This document shows, piece after piece, positions 23,486-33,901 of a stretch of DNA of 64,000 bases. The DNA is from Crotalaria pallida (Eukaryota > Streptophyta > Magnoliopsida > Fabales > Fabaceae), in assembly GCA_037953625.1 (NCBI GenBank), contig CM075656.1, positions 78,201,001-78,265,000 on the forward strand. Direction: 5' to 3'. Below the pieces are notes generated by a model that saw only the letters and a program-made list of their open reading frames with translations, did no database searches and was not told the DNA's origin. A program made the position numbers and the translations under genes. The number at the start of each line of letters is the position of its first letter. Positions within the stretch are counted from its first letter, which is position 1.

Positions 23486-25806
23486 TCACTCGTTGAGAAA
23501 AAAAAGAAAAACTGCTGTTATAAAAAATTCAAGCTTTAAATTTGATGCTTTGTAACTATCAAAGTTCATTTAATTAACGCTGCCATGTCATCAAAAATAT
23601 TGGACCTGCTATACCAATATTATAAGTTACACATTGTAATGTATGATTGGTTGATGGTATAAAACACTTCATATTGACAGGGAATCATAGCTCAACTCCA
23701 ATTTTAATCACAGCAAAACATGCTATAGATATTGAAATAGAGCTACTGCATAGATTTCAGATTGGTATAACAGCAATTCTTGGAGTGCTTAATTGAACGT
23801 ATTTTTGGGTATTTGTCACTTGAAGGAATGAGGGGTGACCCATTTGTGAGAATGATGACTTGTGCCTGCCAAAGAAATGTCGCAAAACCTGCCCTAAGCC
23901 TTAGCTAAAGAAAATAGAAAGAAGACATGAATGAGAATGGTAAAAAATGATGCAGGAGCTTCACAGCAATGTGGTGATCCTGTCATGTGAGATGGTTGAG
24001 GGTGGTGTTTTGTGATGTTTATTTGGTTTTGCTTAAGACTTCGTCCTATACCTTCATCCAATTTACAAAATACTCAGGATTTGATGGAAACTCAACATTG
24101 TGTGACCTCTAATATTCAGTACAGTAAAATTCCCCACTATTTATTTTATTACCAAAGTCTGTCATATGTTCCAGTTATTTTGTTTGTTTTTGTTTTAGTT
24201 TTTGCCATGATCTGTTGGAGTTATTTTGTTGGTTTTGGTATTTGAGCATGGCACAATTGTTTGCCATATTGGTACTGGTAGATTGCTTGGTGTTTACCCA
24301 ACTAAGAATAACTATGAATACTATAACAGAATTTCTTCATATCAGCTACGTCTTCACTATTTACACCATGTTAGTATTAGGCTTTATTTCACTTCTGAAT
24401 CTGTTTTCTTGGAAAAATAAAATGGGTGTCAAGAATACGAGTTTAGCATTATCAGTTCATCTGTTTTTGTTTAGGACCTAAAGCAAAAGGTAAGGGAATT
24501 AAGTATATTCATGTATAGTGTGAAAAACAGTGTTTTGCTGATTTTAAATCATGGTCGTCAAGGCCATGGATTATCTCAACCGTGTTTTTGCCCGTACTAT
24601 CCCAAAAGAAAGAAAACGAGAGTTAAAGAATCACATTTTTTAAAGCATGATAGTGCCATGCTGTTATTGAGGCCTGCTACTGTTGTGTGGTGAAAAGTTC
24701 CTTAGAACGGTTTTCATTTGCACTGTTTAATTTAGTAATGTACAACACTGAGGGAGACCATATTAAGCAACTCAAGTTTTACGTCATTATTGTGTGCAAT
24801 GTTTATGCTGTTGGCTGTTGCACATATCTGCATTTTTGTCACAACTGGATTTGTTCTGTATTCTTAATGGCTTCCCATTTTTGTATATTTTCATTCTGTA
24901 TTATGACTGTTGCAACGACCAACTCTTTTCAGGTAGATGATTATGTCTGGATTCGGGACTCAAATTTTTTGCACACTTTGCTCTTTTTATTTAAGCTTCA
25001 TGGAAGAATTACTGAGATATATGAAGCATGGAAATGCATTTTCTCAGCTGCCATACTTATTTCAATCTTACTTGTACAACTCTCTGGCTGGATTTGTTGT
25101 ACAGAACAATGGCTTTTCTCTTTTAGAAAATACATGCTTGAAATCATTCTTGTTAGCTTGGTACTCTTTGTGGTGTCATTGTAAAGCCTAATTTTATTGA
25201 ATGACCAAGTGGAAGTTTTACCTCTTTTATAATAAAGGGTAATTTATTTTTTAAAGCAGTTAATTTAAGTACTTTTTATTGTAAAGTGAAATCACTTCTG
25301 AGTTTAGGTAATGGGAAATGCACACAACTCTAATTATCATGGATGAGGGATTTATCTGCCTTAAATTTCTCCTGTCTTCGCTACTATATTCTGTTAAACT
25401 CGGATCTTTGAATATAGTTCTGTTATAGATTGATGACTAGATTAAGTTCTATCCATTAAACCTTTTAATCCTTCTCTCTTGAATTTGCCATAAAACCTTC
25501 AATACTAGCAAAGGTATGTTGGAAATTGGAATATGATTAGCAGGTAGTGTAATTGGCATGATGCCCCATACCTTAAATTTTACCTTCTGTAGGCACTTAT
25601 TTGTAGGACCCGGGCAATCCCAGTTTCGGTTCTTGTATGCCATGATTTTCCAAAATAACAGTATTTATATCCTGACCTTAGTATATGGTAGTAACCTTCG
25701 AAGGTTAACAATCCTATTTCCTACTCTTCCCCATCGCGAAACTTAAGATAAGAAGGAAGGACTAAATGTTAGCTATATTTGTTGTAGTTCTAGTCTCTTT
25801 TAATTT
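23486..25806. other. Unassigned intergenic sequence
   Basis: AT-rich. Several open frames of 60-165 codons occur (for example about 24687-25184), but they are Phe/Leu/Cys-rich with no domain, codon bias or splice context I recognise. I do not call a gene. Confidence 0.45.
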
Positions 25807-26091
25807 GCTAGACTTCCCGATAATGACTTTTTCTTTTTGAACCCCATTAGTGACTTTCTGGCCTCCATTTTGCTTTTTAATAGACTATTATGATCTTTAG
25901 TATTTTTTAACTGTTGACTCTATATCGTCGGAATTATACATGCTTAAGTCGGAAAAAAAAATTATTTAGAATTCCGACATTTGTTAGTCGGAAATTATTC
26001 CGACTTGACATAGTCGGAAATTATTCCGACTTGACATAGTCGGAAACACATGTGGGTCATAATTATGTTCTATTTAGACACTACAACATCA

Positions 26092-26415
26092 ATGGATCCG
26101 GAAAATACCTTCCTCCTATCTATAAAGCATTACTATGACCAAGTAGTCTCACCCATTATCTATGAATACTTTGTGGCTCCTTTTGAAGGCAAAGAACCCA
26201 ACCAATTAGTGATTGATAGTAACATTGAGAAGCTGAAGAAGGTGATTGATGTGTACGAGGCCAAGCTGAGCAGCACCAAGTACCTTGCAGGGGACGTCTA
26301 TGGCTTTGCTGATCTGAACCATATTTGAGCAACTCACTATTTTATGCAGACACCATGTGCTTCTTTGAGCAACTCACTATTTTATGCAGACACCATGTGC
26401 TTCTTTGATAAATGA
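26092..26415 (+). pseudogene. Glutathione S-transferase (phi-type) C-terminal fragment
   Basis: The frame from about 26092 encodes part of the GST C-terminal helical domain. It includes KHYYDQVVSP, FEGKEPNQLVID and VYEAKLSSTKYLAGDVYGFADLNHI-like sequence, the last being the conserved phi-class motif (KYLAGD..FADLxHI). The frame stops after NHI at 26328. The next expected segment (MQTPCASLIND) is readable in another frame from about 26388, after a 40-bp tandem duplication. The N-terminal glutathione-binding half is absent. It lies between the arms of an inverted-repeat element, so it is probably captured gene debris with no activity. Confidence 0.75.
26327..26406. repeat. 40-bp tandem duplication in the GST fragment
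   Basis: Two exact copies beginning GAGCAACTCACTATTTTATG, at 26327 and 26367. The duplication lies where the GST frame breaks. Confidence 0.95.
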
Positions 26416-26984
26416 TCATAAGGGAGTGTTTCCGACTATTATCTTGCTAATTAGAAGGGAGTGTTTAATTTCTGACTATCTCAAGTCGGAATGGTTTCTG
26501 ACTTTAGAACGTTGGAATTTTAATTAATTTTTTTTTTCCGACTTAAGCATGTCGAAATAATTATTCCGACAATTTAGAGTCGAAATTAAAAAATATTCAA
26601 GGTCATAATAGTCCATTAAAAAGCAAAATGAGGGCCAAAAAGTCACTAGTGAGATTCAAAAAGAAAAAGTCGCTAGACACTACAAATGAATCTTTCAGTA
26701 TGTAAATAAACAACGTGAACAATTAAGTTTTTGTTCCACTAAGTAAGATTGGTAACATAGTAACCACCCTTCATCCTCTCTATTACTCATTTATTTTCTT
26801 TTATTCTCTGCCACTTTTATTTTCTCTTTTATTTTTCCTTTTCCTATCCAATATTGGTCTCTATTTTCAGACCAATATTGGTCTCTATTTTCAGACTACA
26901 CATGCTAGGGACACAGATGTCCCCAGGAACCCCAACTCATTTTAGAGCCAACTCATTTTAGAGCCATCGCATTCTTAGTCCAAA

Positions 26985-27173
26985 ACTCCCTTGGCTTCGC
27001 ATTCTCGGTCACTATTTGAATGCTCTTTCATGTGGGAAGTTGGTTCATGGTTTGAGAATCAATATTAGTACCCAAGGGTCATCCATATATGTTGATAATG
27101 TACTCATGGATATGTATGCCACTTGCATAAATGTTGTCTTTTGGACTATGAGAACTGGCTATACTCAGAGATA
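26985..27173 (+). pseudogene. Pentatricopeptide-repeat (PPR) gene fragment
   Basis: One frame reads ALSCGKLVHGLRINI, then GSSIYVDNVLMDMYATC, FWTMRTGYTQR and a stop. GKxVHGxxI and YVDNxLMDMYAxC are hallmarks of PLS-type PPR proteins, which bind organellar RNA. Only about two repeats' worth remains, and a segment between MYATC and the Trp-Thr part is missing relative to the family. A relic. Confidence 0.6.
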
Positions 27174-28973
27174 AAATGCATATGCTGGTCTTCGCGTTTT
27201 TCGTCATTGTATCCGATTTCTATTATTTTTCGACAATTTGCATTTTTATTATCATCCTTTTCAATCATCATTCCTATTTTCCGTATTTTTGTTGAAAAAT
27301 TATTACATATGTCATTTGCATTTTTTATCGTAAGTCATCAATTCTCATGGATTTTTTATTGAAATTTGAAGCATAGAAATATTGAGATATGTTGTTAGAA
27401 AGGAGGTGGTAGTATAAGAAATAACTTTTTTTAAAGCGTATAAGAAAGAATTGATTTATACATATGTAGGCTAATTTTAACTATTTATTTATATTGAAGA
27501 CTGAAGTTGTTATATCTTTCTAAAATCATTCAAGGTTGAAAATTTGAGGAGTAGTATATATTTTTTTATTGAAAGCCTAATTGGTGCTTTTTTGTTTGTG
27601 ATAGTATGGCCTATCGGATCAAGTTTATGCTTAAGGATTTGAGATTCAAATGAAGGACATGTAAATCCCAATTTAAGCGGATTCTACCTCGGTGCAGGCC
27701 TTACTTCAATTACTATTTCTCATAGCATTGAAACTTATTTGCATAGGAGCATTCATAAAATCTCAAATAAAATTTTAGACCCTAAAATGATTTATGCATG
27801 ATAATGGTAATAGAATCATAAATGAAACCAACTTAGTTAGTTTCCTACAGTCGGTTTGCCTTTAAAAAATAAAAAATATATTTGATGAGTGTTAAAGAAA
27901 ATGACTGTATTGATTTGCTTTTATGGGTTATGCTATGATTTTATTGGATTTTTCATTGTAATTTTAGTAGGAATTGCAAATTAGTCTTAGATCTTGGTTG
28001 ATCTCAGACTTTTTAAATTTTTTACATTCTTAGTTGCTAATTGAAAGATTAATTTCAATACCGTTTTGGAATGCGAGAATATGACTAAAGGCAGTATCTA
28101 ATACATCATTAAACAATGCTTATCTGGGATAGTAGAACATAACATAATAACTTCTTGGAAGAGTAAAATCCGTAATATGATGACTACGGTATTTTTATAA
28201 ATTTTGTTTCAGTAGTTTGTTACACAAACAGATACCAACTTGCAATCCTAACAAACGAAAATATGAATTGTCATCTTAATACACATTCATGATGTGACAA
28301 CTGTTAATGGGATCCAAACTATGATCTAGAAGAAAATTGACAGTTCAAAAAAGTACCTTCTGAAAAAACCAAATAATTTTTGCAATAACTATTTTTTTTA
28401 AGACTTATAACTACCTTTTTTGTCCATGAGTAGAAAGTCATGCATATAGTATAATGCCTTATGATTACTCAAATTCAAAAAATAGTATTTAACATGAGTT
28501 TTATTAAGCTATCCAATATAACTTTAGTCTTTTTTTATTCTAGAAAATATGAATGTAAGATGATACATTTTAGATACGCAAATCCATATCATAAAAAATG
28601 ATAATTAGGAATGTACCTAAAAATAGTTCAATTTATGCAAATACTTTCATTTTGAGTATAAGAATGTGAATCATCAAATATATCATTTATCTAACTTTAC
28701 CTTTTAGAAATGTTTTTACTTTTTAATGGTTCATATAATTATTGCAAGCGTTTGGTTTTTTTTTTTTTTGGTTTCAATGAAAAGAGATTCTCACAAGAAA
28801 TGGACATCAATTGAATGCAAAGGGAATAATATATATATATAATTATTTTGTTAGTATGTTTTCACAAACTTGATCATTTGAATTTCATCAAATAATTTTA
28901 TGTTGACAAATTAGTTGATACTAATTCAATTCAAAAACATAAAATTATTTACAATTAGGAAACAAACAAACGT
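27174..28973. other. Unassigned AT-rich sequence, possibly a Helitron body
   Basis: Very AT-rich, with no coding sequence recognised. It ends in a Helitron-like 3' terminus at 28974-29001. The 5' TC end could not be placed. Confidence 0.4.
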
Positions 28974-29001
28974 CTCGTGCAATGCACAAGCTTAAAACTA
29001 G
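28974..29001 (+). other. Helitron-like 3' terminus
   Basis: A palindrome (CTCGTGC AAT GCACAAG) is followed by CTTAAAACTAG and then T, the same layout as the confirmed Helitron end at 5653-5680. The element it ends is probably within 27.2-29.0 kb. Confidence 0.5.
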
Positions 29002-30060
29002 TGTATTATAAATCATGTCCTTCGATAAAGTGTTTATATCAATATCTTTCTTAATTGTTTTGTCTATGATTTTTCTTAGCCATCCTCATCTTCTAGCACA
29101 TGTAGTAATATCCATTTGATCTACTCTCGTAATTGAGGCTTCTATTGGTCTCCTTCACATATGCTCAAAAAACATAAGATGTGATTCAATCATCTTTTTT
29201 ATAATAAGTGCAATCCCAATTCTTTTTCGAATATAGTCCTTCTTAATCTGAATCAATGAAAACCATGTGTAGATCCTTTTTTTTTGCCCCGAGTATTGCT
29301 CCATTTGCCGTTGTAGTAAGTATATTGTCTCCATAGTCAATCTCCTTGGCATAAAGTCAAATTGATTCTCGATAATATGTGTCTCTTGTCTCAATCTTCG
29401 CTTGTTCGCCCTTTCCTAAAGCTTCATGGTATGACTCATAAGTTTAATCCCACTATAATTTGCACAATCTTGTATATCTTTTTTGTTCTTGTACATAAGG
29501 ATTAAAATGTTTCTCCTTCAATCGTCCGACATCTTCTCGAACCTTATAATCTCATTAAACAATTTAGTGAGCTGATTAATGCTCCTATCTCCTAGGGTTT
29601 TTCAAACATCAATTGGTATATTATCTGATCCAACCTATATATCATCATTATTTATCATTTTCAATGTCTCTTTTACCTCAATCTCTCGAGTTTTACAGTA
29701 ATAGGTATAGTTTTGATCCTATTCTCCGATGTCTATCTTATCAGAATGCAAATTATCATAACTTTCGTTGAAAAGCTTATAAAAATAGTTCTTCCATCTT
29801 TTCTCAATATTGTTATTAGACTTCAACACTTTTTCTTCTCCATCTTTAATGTATTTAACTTGGTCCAAGTTTGTCATCCTCCTTTCCCTAATTTTACTAA
29901 GTCTATAGATGCCTGCTTATTTCCCTTCTTTGATACTTAGAGGTTGGTTAAACCCATTATAAATTCTAACTTTTGCTTCGCTCACCGCATTCTTGATGCT
30001 AGAGGCGGCTAACTTTTTGGTATGTAACAGCGACAAAAAATGATTTTGTATCTCATTATT
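29002..30060 (-). pseudogene. LINE reverse-transcriptase remnant
   Basis: The minus strand contains, in scattered frames, pieces of a plant non-LTR retrotransposon polymerase. At about 29,950-29,700 it reads IYRLSKIRERR and KRWKNYFYKLFNESYD. At about 29,394-29,300 it reads RQETHIIENQFDFMPRRLTMETIYLLQRQME, the RT segment normally reading ENQFGFMPGRST. An open frame remains at 29394-29155. Multiple stops and frame changes mean it is dead. The motif set suggests the RTE group (memory-based). Confidence 0.7.
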
Positions 30061-30308
30061 TTGAATACATAACTTAGCATGCCTTTGATGCATCTACATA
30101 TATTAACCTACCTTAGGTCCACCTAAATAAACTCGGCAGGAAAATTGATATAATGCTTTTTAGTTTTATGCCTCCCAAAAGATATTTAAGCCGCCTTTCA
30201 CATCATGGTCCAAAAAGTTCCTTTTAAGTTTAATTCTTTCATGTTATAGTGCTGCTGCTGTTGAAGCCAAGAAATCATGTCTCGCAAAGTTGAATCTTAT
30301 TCCTAATT

Positions 30309-30326
30309 CCTAATTGATACTCTCTT
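30309..30326. repeat. SINE target duplication (left half)
   Basis: CCTAATTGATACTCTCTT. A copy with one mismatch (A for G) lies at 39921-39938, beyond the copia element, so together they bracket the split SINE. Confidence 0.75.
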
Positions 30327-30462
30327 TTTTTGTTTGCACCCTAGTATCTGGGCCGACTAATCCAGTTCGAGGGGGGTCCCAGGGTTAAGGTTTTATTCCT
30401 CTCCCAACGTTGTTGCGGGGGATCGAACCGTGATTCGTCCTACCAAGTGCAGCCCCTGGCAC
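30327..30462 (-). mobile_element. tRNA-derived SINE, 3' part (split by copia)
   Basis: On the minus strand this contains a Pol III B box (GGTTCGATCCCC, near 30430) and ends in an A-rich tail at 30327. The 5' 23 bases lie at 39898-39920. The copia target duplication GGCAC (30458-30462 and 39893-39897) marks the break. Joined length is about 160 bp. Confidence 0.75.
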
Positions 30463-32039
30463 TGTGAATTCAATGCTCCTAATTATGTGGATTATGTTTT
30501 GATGATGACAAAATAATTAACAAATCATGCCTTGAAGATATTGCAACATCAACATCAACAAGAAGTCAAGAAAAGAAGACAAGTGCCCAATCATTCTCAA
30601 TCAAATATTAATTGTAAATTTCTAATTTATGTTGAGAGTGGTTGAGAGTGGGTAGAAATAGTTAGTCTCTTCTAGGAATAAATTTTTATATGTTTATTAA
30701 GTTGAGATTGACCAAAAATTAATACTTGAGAAGAAAAATAAAATTGAAAAATAATTTTTCCCATATCTGATCAAAATACTCGAGTATTTTGATAAAGACT
30801 CGAGTATATACTCGAGTATTTATAGAAAAACTCGAGTATTTGTGCCAGGTCAGCATTTATGACCGTTAGTCTTGTTCGTGCACCAATTCACTCGTGACCG
30901 ACCAAAAAGACTCGAGTATTTACCAAAAGACTCGAGTATTTTTGTCCAGTCAGCAAAAATGAACGTTGGAGAGACTCAAAAACTCAATTGAGGGCATTTG
31001 AGTCTCATCCAACCCCAAGAGAGAATTCAGAACCTTATTGTAAAATTTCTCTTTGAATTTGTGCAAGAACAAACAAGACAACAACACATCATTGATTACA
31101 AGCTTTCATAATTTCCTCTTCTCAAGTGTTAATTCCCAAAAAGCTCAACTTCTCACTCATATTGTCATTTTATTCCAAGTTGAGTTTTAGGCCTCAATTC
31201 TTACATTGAGCTGTGCTTATTTGTGCTAATCCATTGTGAGATTAGTAATACACATACAAAAAGCTTGATTATTCAAAGTCTTGGATTGTTCCCAAGCAAA
31301 CCCTAAGTGGCTTAGGGTGTTGGAAGTCTTGAGAGGTTCTCAAGCACAAGACTAGGAGGTTCCTAGCCCGGTGGAGTTTCTTGAAGGGAGTTCAAGGAAG
31401 CTTTGTGAAGAGTTCTTCAATCACCGGAATCAAATTGGGGTAGAAATCAAGAGTTTGGTACACTCTTGAAAGGGTTAGGTTGAGTGAGGCCATTCTCAAG
31501 CAATCCTTTGTAATTTCTAACAATTTGATTATTAGTAGAAACTCCTAAGTGATTAGGAGGACTGGATGTAGCTCATTGTTGGAGTGAACCAGGATAAAAT
31601 TGCTTGAGTGTTGGTTTATTGCTTTTAATCTACTTTCTATCTCAATAGACTTAAGTCATTTCAATCAATTAGGATTTATACAATTAGGTAGCAAGTTCAA
31701 GGAATCTTTGTGTTTAAAAGTTATTTAGATTGCTTGCTATTCTGTTGGATAAGTTCCTGTTTATTATTGAATTGATTTGAGTTAAATTGCTGAATTTTCG
31801 TTTCTGGTTTTTCTGCTATCTGATAGGAAAAACTCGAGTATTTCAGAAAAGACTCGAGTTATTCATCACTGAAAAACTCGAGTATTTCACAAAAGACTCG
31901 AGTCTTTTGTGTCTGATTCCAGAAAATTCAGTCTTAGCTCCATTCTTCAATTATCAATCGAAATATTTGGTATTAGTGCTTCAAAATACTATTCACCCCC
32001 CCTCTAGTATTTGCTTAGCCCGCTTGTTGGTTTCCAACA
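30463..32039 (+). repeat. Copia 5' LTR
   Basis: Starts TGTGAATTC and ends TTCCAACA. Contains ten ACTCGAGT-type palindromes (around 30778-30945 and 31831-31905). It is longer than the 3' LTR by a 32-bp block of two such motifs plus one C. Confidence 0.9.
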
Positions 32040-32041
32040 AG

Positions 32042-32053
32042 TGGTATCAGAGC
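32042..32053 (+). other. Copia primer binding site
   Basis: TGGTATCAGAGC, complementary to the 3' end of plant initiator tRNA-Met, two bases after the LTR. Confidence 0.9.
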
Positions 32054-32109
32054 TCGGTCGAAAGATCGAGTGTAACAACTTTTTCGAAAAAGATCCTTTT
32101 GGAAACTAA

Positions 32110-33888
32110 ATGGGCTCTAGCAATAACTTTGGTGGAGAAGGAGCTTCAATAAACCGTCCTCCACTATTTAATGGTGAAGGATATGTTTATTGGAAAACTC
32201 GCATGAAATTTTTTATTGAAGCAATTGATATGGATATTTGGGATGCAATTGAAAATGGTCCTTTCATTCCCAAAAAGAAAATAAATGATGAAATTGTTGA
32301 AATTCCAAGGAGTAGTTGGAATGATGATGAAAAGAGAAAAGTTTCATTTGATTTAAAAGCTAAAAACATCATCTTTTCGGCTTTATCCCATGATGAATTT
32401 TATAGAGTTTCCCAATGTAAATCGGCAAAAGAAATGTGGGATACTTTGCAAGTCACACATGAGGGAACAAGTGAGGTTAGAGATGCAAGATTGAATTCTC
32501 TAACTCACGAATATGAATTGTTCCACATGTTGCCAAATTAAACCATTAGTGACTTGCAAAAGCGATTCTCTCACATTGTTAATCATTTGATTTCCTTGGG
32601 AAAAGTATTTCGCAATGGTGAAACTACTAACAAAATTCTAAGATGTCTTGATAGGAGTTGGCAACCCAAGGTAACCGCCATCAAGGAATCAAGAGACATA
32701 AATAGCATGGACTTAGCCACTTTGTTTGGCAAACTCCAAGAGCATGAGATGGAGCTTACAAGACTTGGGATGCATGAGGAATCGGACAAAAAGAAAAAGA
32801 GCATAGCACTCAAAGCTTCAACCAAAGCTACAAAAGAAGTTGAAGAATGCTCTACAAGTGGAGATTCCGATGGTGAACCAAATCAAGAAGAATTTGGGAT
32901 GTTTGTGAAAAGATTCAACAAATTCTTCAAAGGGAAGAAAGGTGGATCTTCATCCAATTTCAAGAGAACCAAAGACTCCAAACAAAGAGAAAAGAGTACC
33001 AATGATGGAGTTAAGTGTCATGAATGTGGTGGGGTTGGTCACATAAGAATGGAATGTGCCACATTCTTGAAGAAGAATGACAAGAAGACCCAAGAGACCA
33101 AAGGGAAGCGTGCATACATTGTTTGGGATGCACCGGAGAAGAGCAATGAATCATCTTCAAGTAGTTCCGGTGATGAAAATGCAAACCTTTGTCTCATGGC
33201 CAAGAACAATCATGAGTCCTCATCAAGAGCTAATCATGGCATGAGTGAAAGTGATGATGAGGTAACCTCTAGTTCTTCTTGTTCCTCTTCAAACTCCATT
33301 TCATATGATGATTTGTAAGAAGCCTACAATGAAATGTTAATTCAATTTAAAAGGCTTGCTAAAATTAATAAGGAAAAAGGAAAGAAAATTTTGGAGTTTC
33401 AACATGAAATTGATGAATTGCAAAAATCTATAAATGAGTTGAAACTTCAAAATGAATCCTTGGAACTTATTAATTCTAGTCATCAAAGTGATTGTGCAAA
33501 TCATGAGGAAATTATCACTTCATGTGAGAGATGTGATGATCTTGAAAAAGAAGTGAAAGAGTTGAAAAACAAACTCACAATCTCACATAGTGATAGAAAC
33601 CTCAACCGGTTGTTGAACTCTCAAAGACATAATCACAACAAAACCGGTTTAGGATATGTTCATAAAAAGGACAAAAAGTACAAGGTGGTTGGAACATTTT
33701 CTAAGAAAAACTCATCAAAGAGACCAACTTGTACTTATTGTGGAAAAGTTGGACATATCAACATTGAGTGCTATATTAAGAAGTTTGAAATGAATAAGGG
33801 CACTTATATGTGGATTAAGAAGGGAGAAAGTCCCAACACTAACCCTAAGGGACCCAACATTGTTTGGGTACCCAAAGTGAACAAGTGA
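32110..33888 (+). pseudogene. Copia gag, interrupted by stops
   Basis: A single frame starting MGSSNNFGGEGASINRP encodes a UBN2-type copia gag (LFNGEGYVYWKTRMKFFIEA near the N terminus). It has two CCHC zinc knuckles, CHECGGVGHIRMEC near 33015 and CTYCGKVGHINIEC near 33730. A Ser/Glu-rich linker and a Lys/Glu-rich, probably coiled-coil stretch (33334-33600) lie between them. The frame has in-frame stops at 32539-32541 and 33316-33318, and ends in TGA at 33886-33888, just before a frame change into pol. The knuckles would bind element RNA in the capsid. Confidence 0.85.
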
Positions 33889-33901
33889 TTTCATATTGTA
33901 G

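Larger units (their letters stand above)
25825..26671. mobile_element. Inverted-repeat element carrying a GST fragment
   Basis: The left end (GACTTTTTCTTTTTGAA, then CATTTTGCTTTTTAATAGACTATTATGA) is mirrored at the right end. The inverted arms are about 200 bp with GTCGGAA/TTCCGAC subterminal repeats (25928-26045 and 26430-26580). The direct repeat GCTAGAC lies just outside both ends (25807-25813 and 26672-26678), possibly a decayed target duplication. The centre holds a GST exon fragment, as in Pack-type elements. No transposase is visible; Mutator or CACTA affinity is unresolved. Confidence 0.7.

Noticed and set aside
24687..25184. 165-codon plus-strand frame after TIM17
   Set aside because: Hydrophobic, Cys/Phe-rich translation of T-rich DNA with no recognisable family and an overlapping alternative frame.
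30778..30945. CTCGAG clusters as a CRISPR-like or satellite array
   Set aside because: Spacing is irregular and the motifs lie within defined LTRs and the post-pol region of a copia element.
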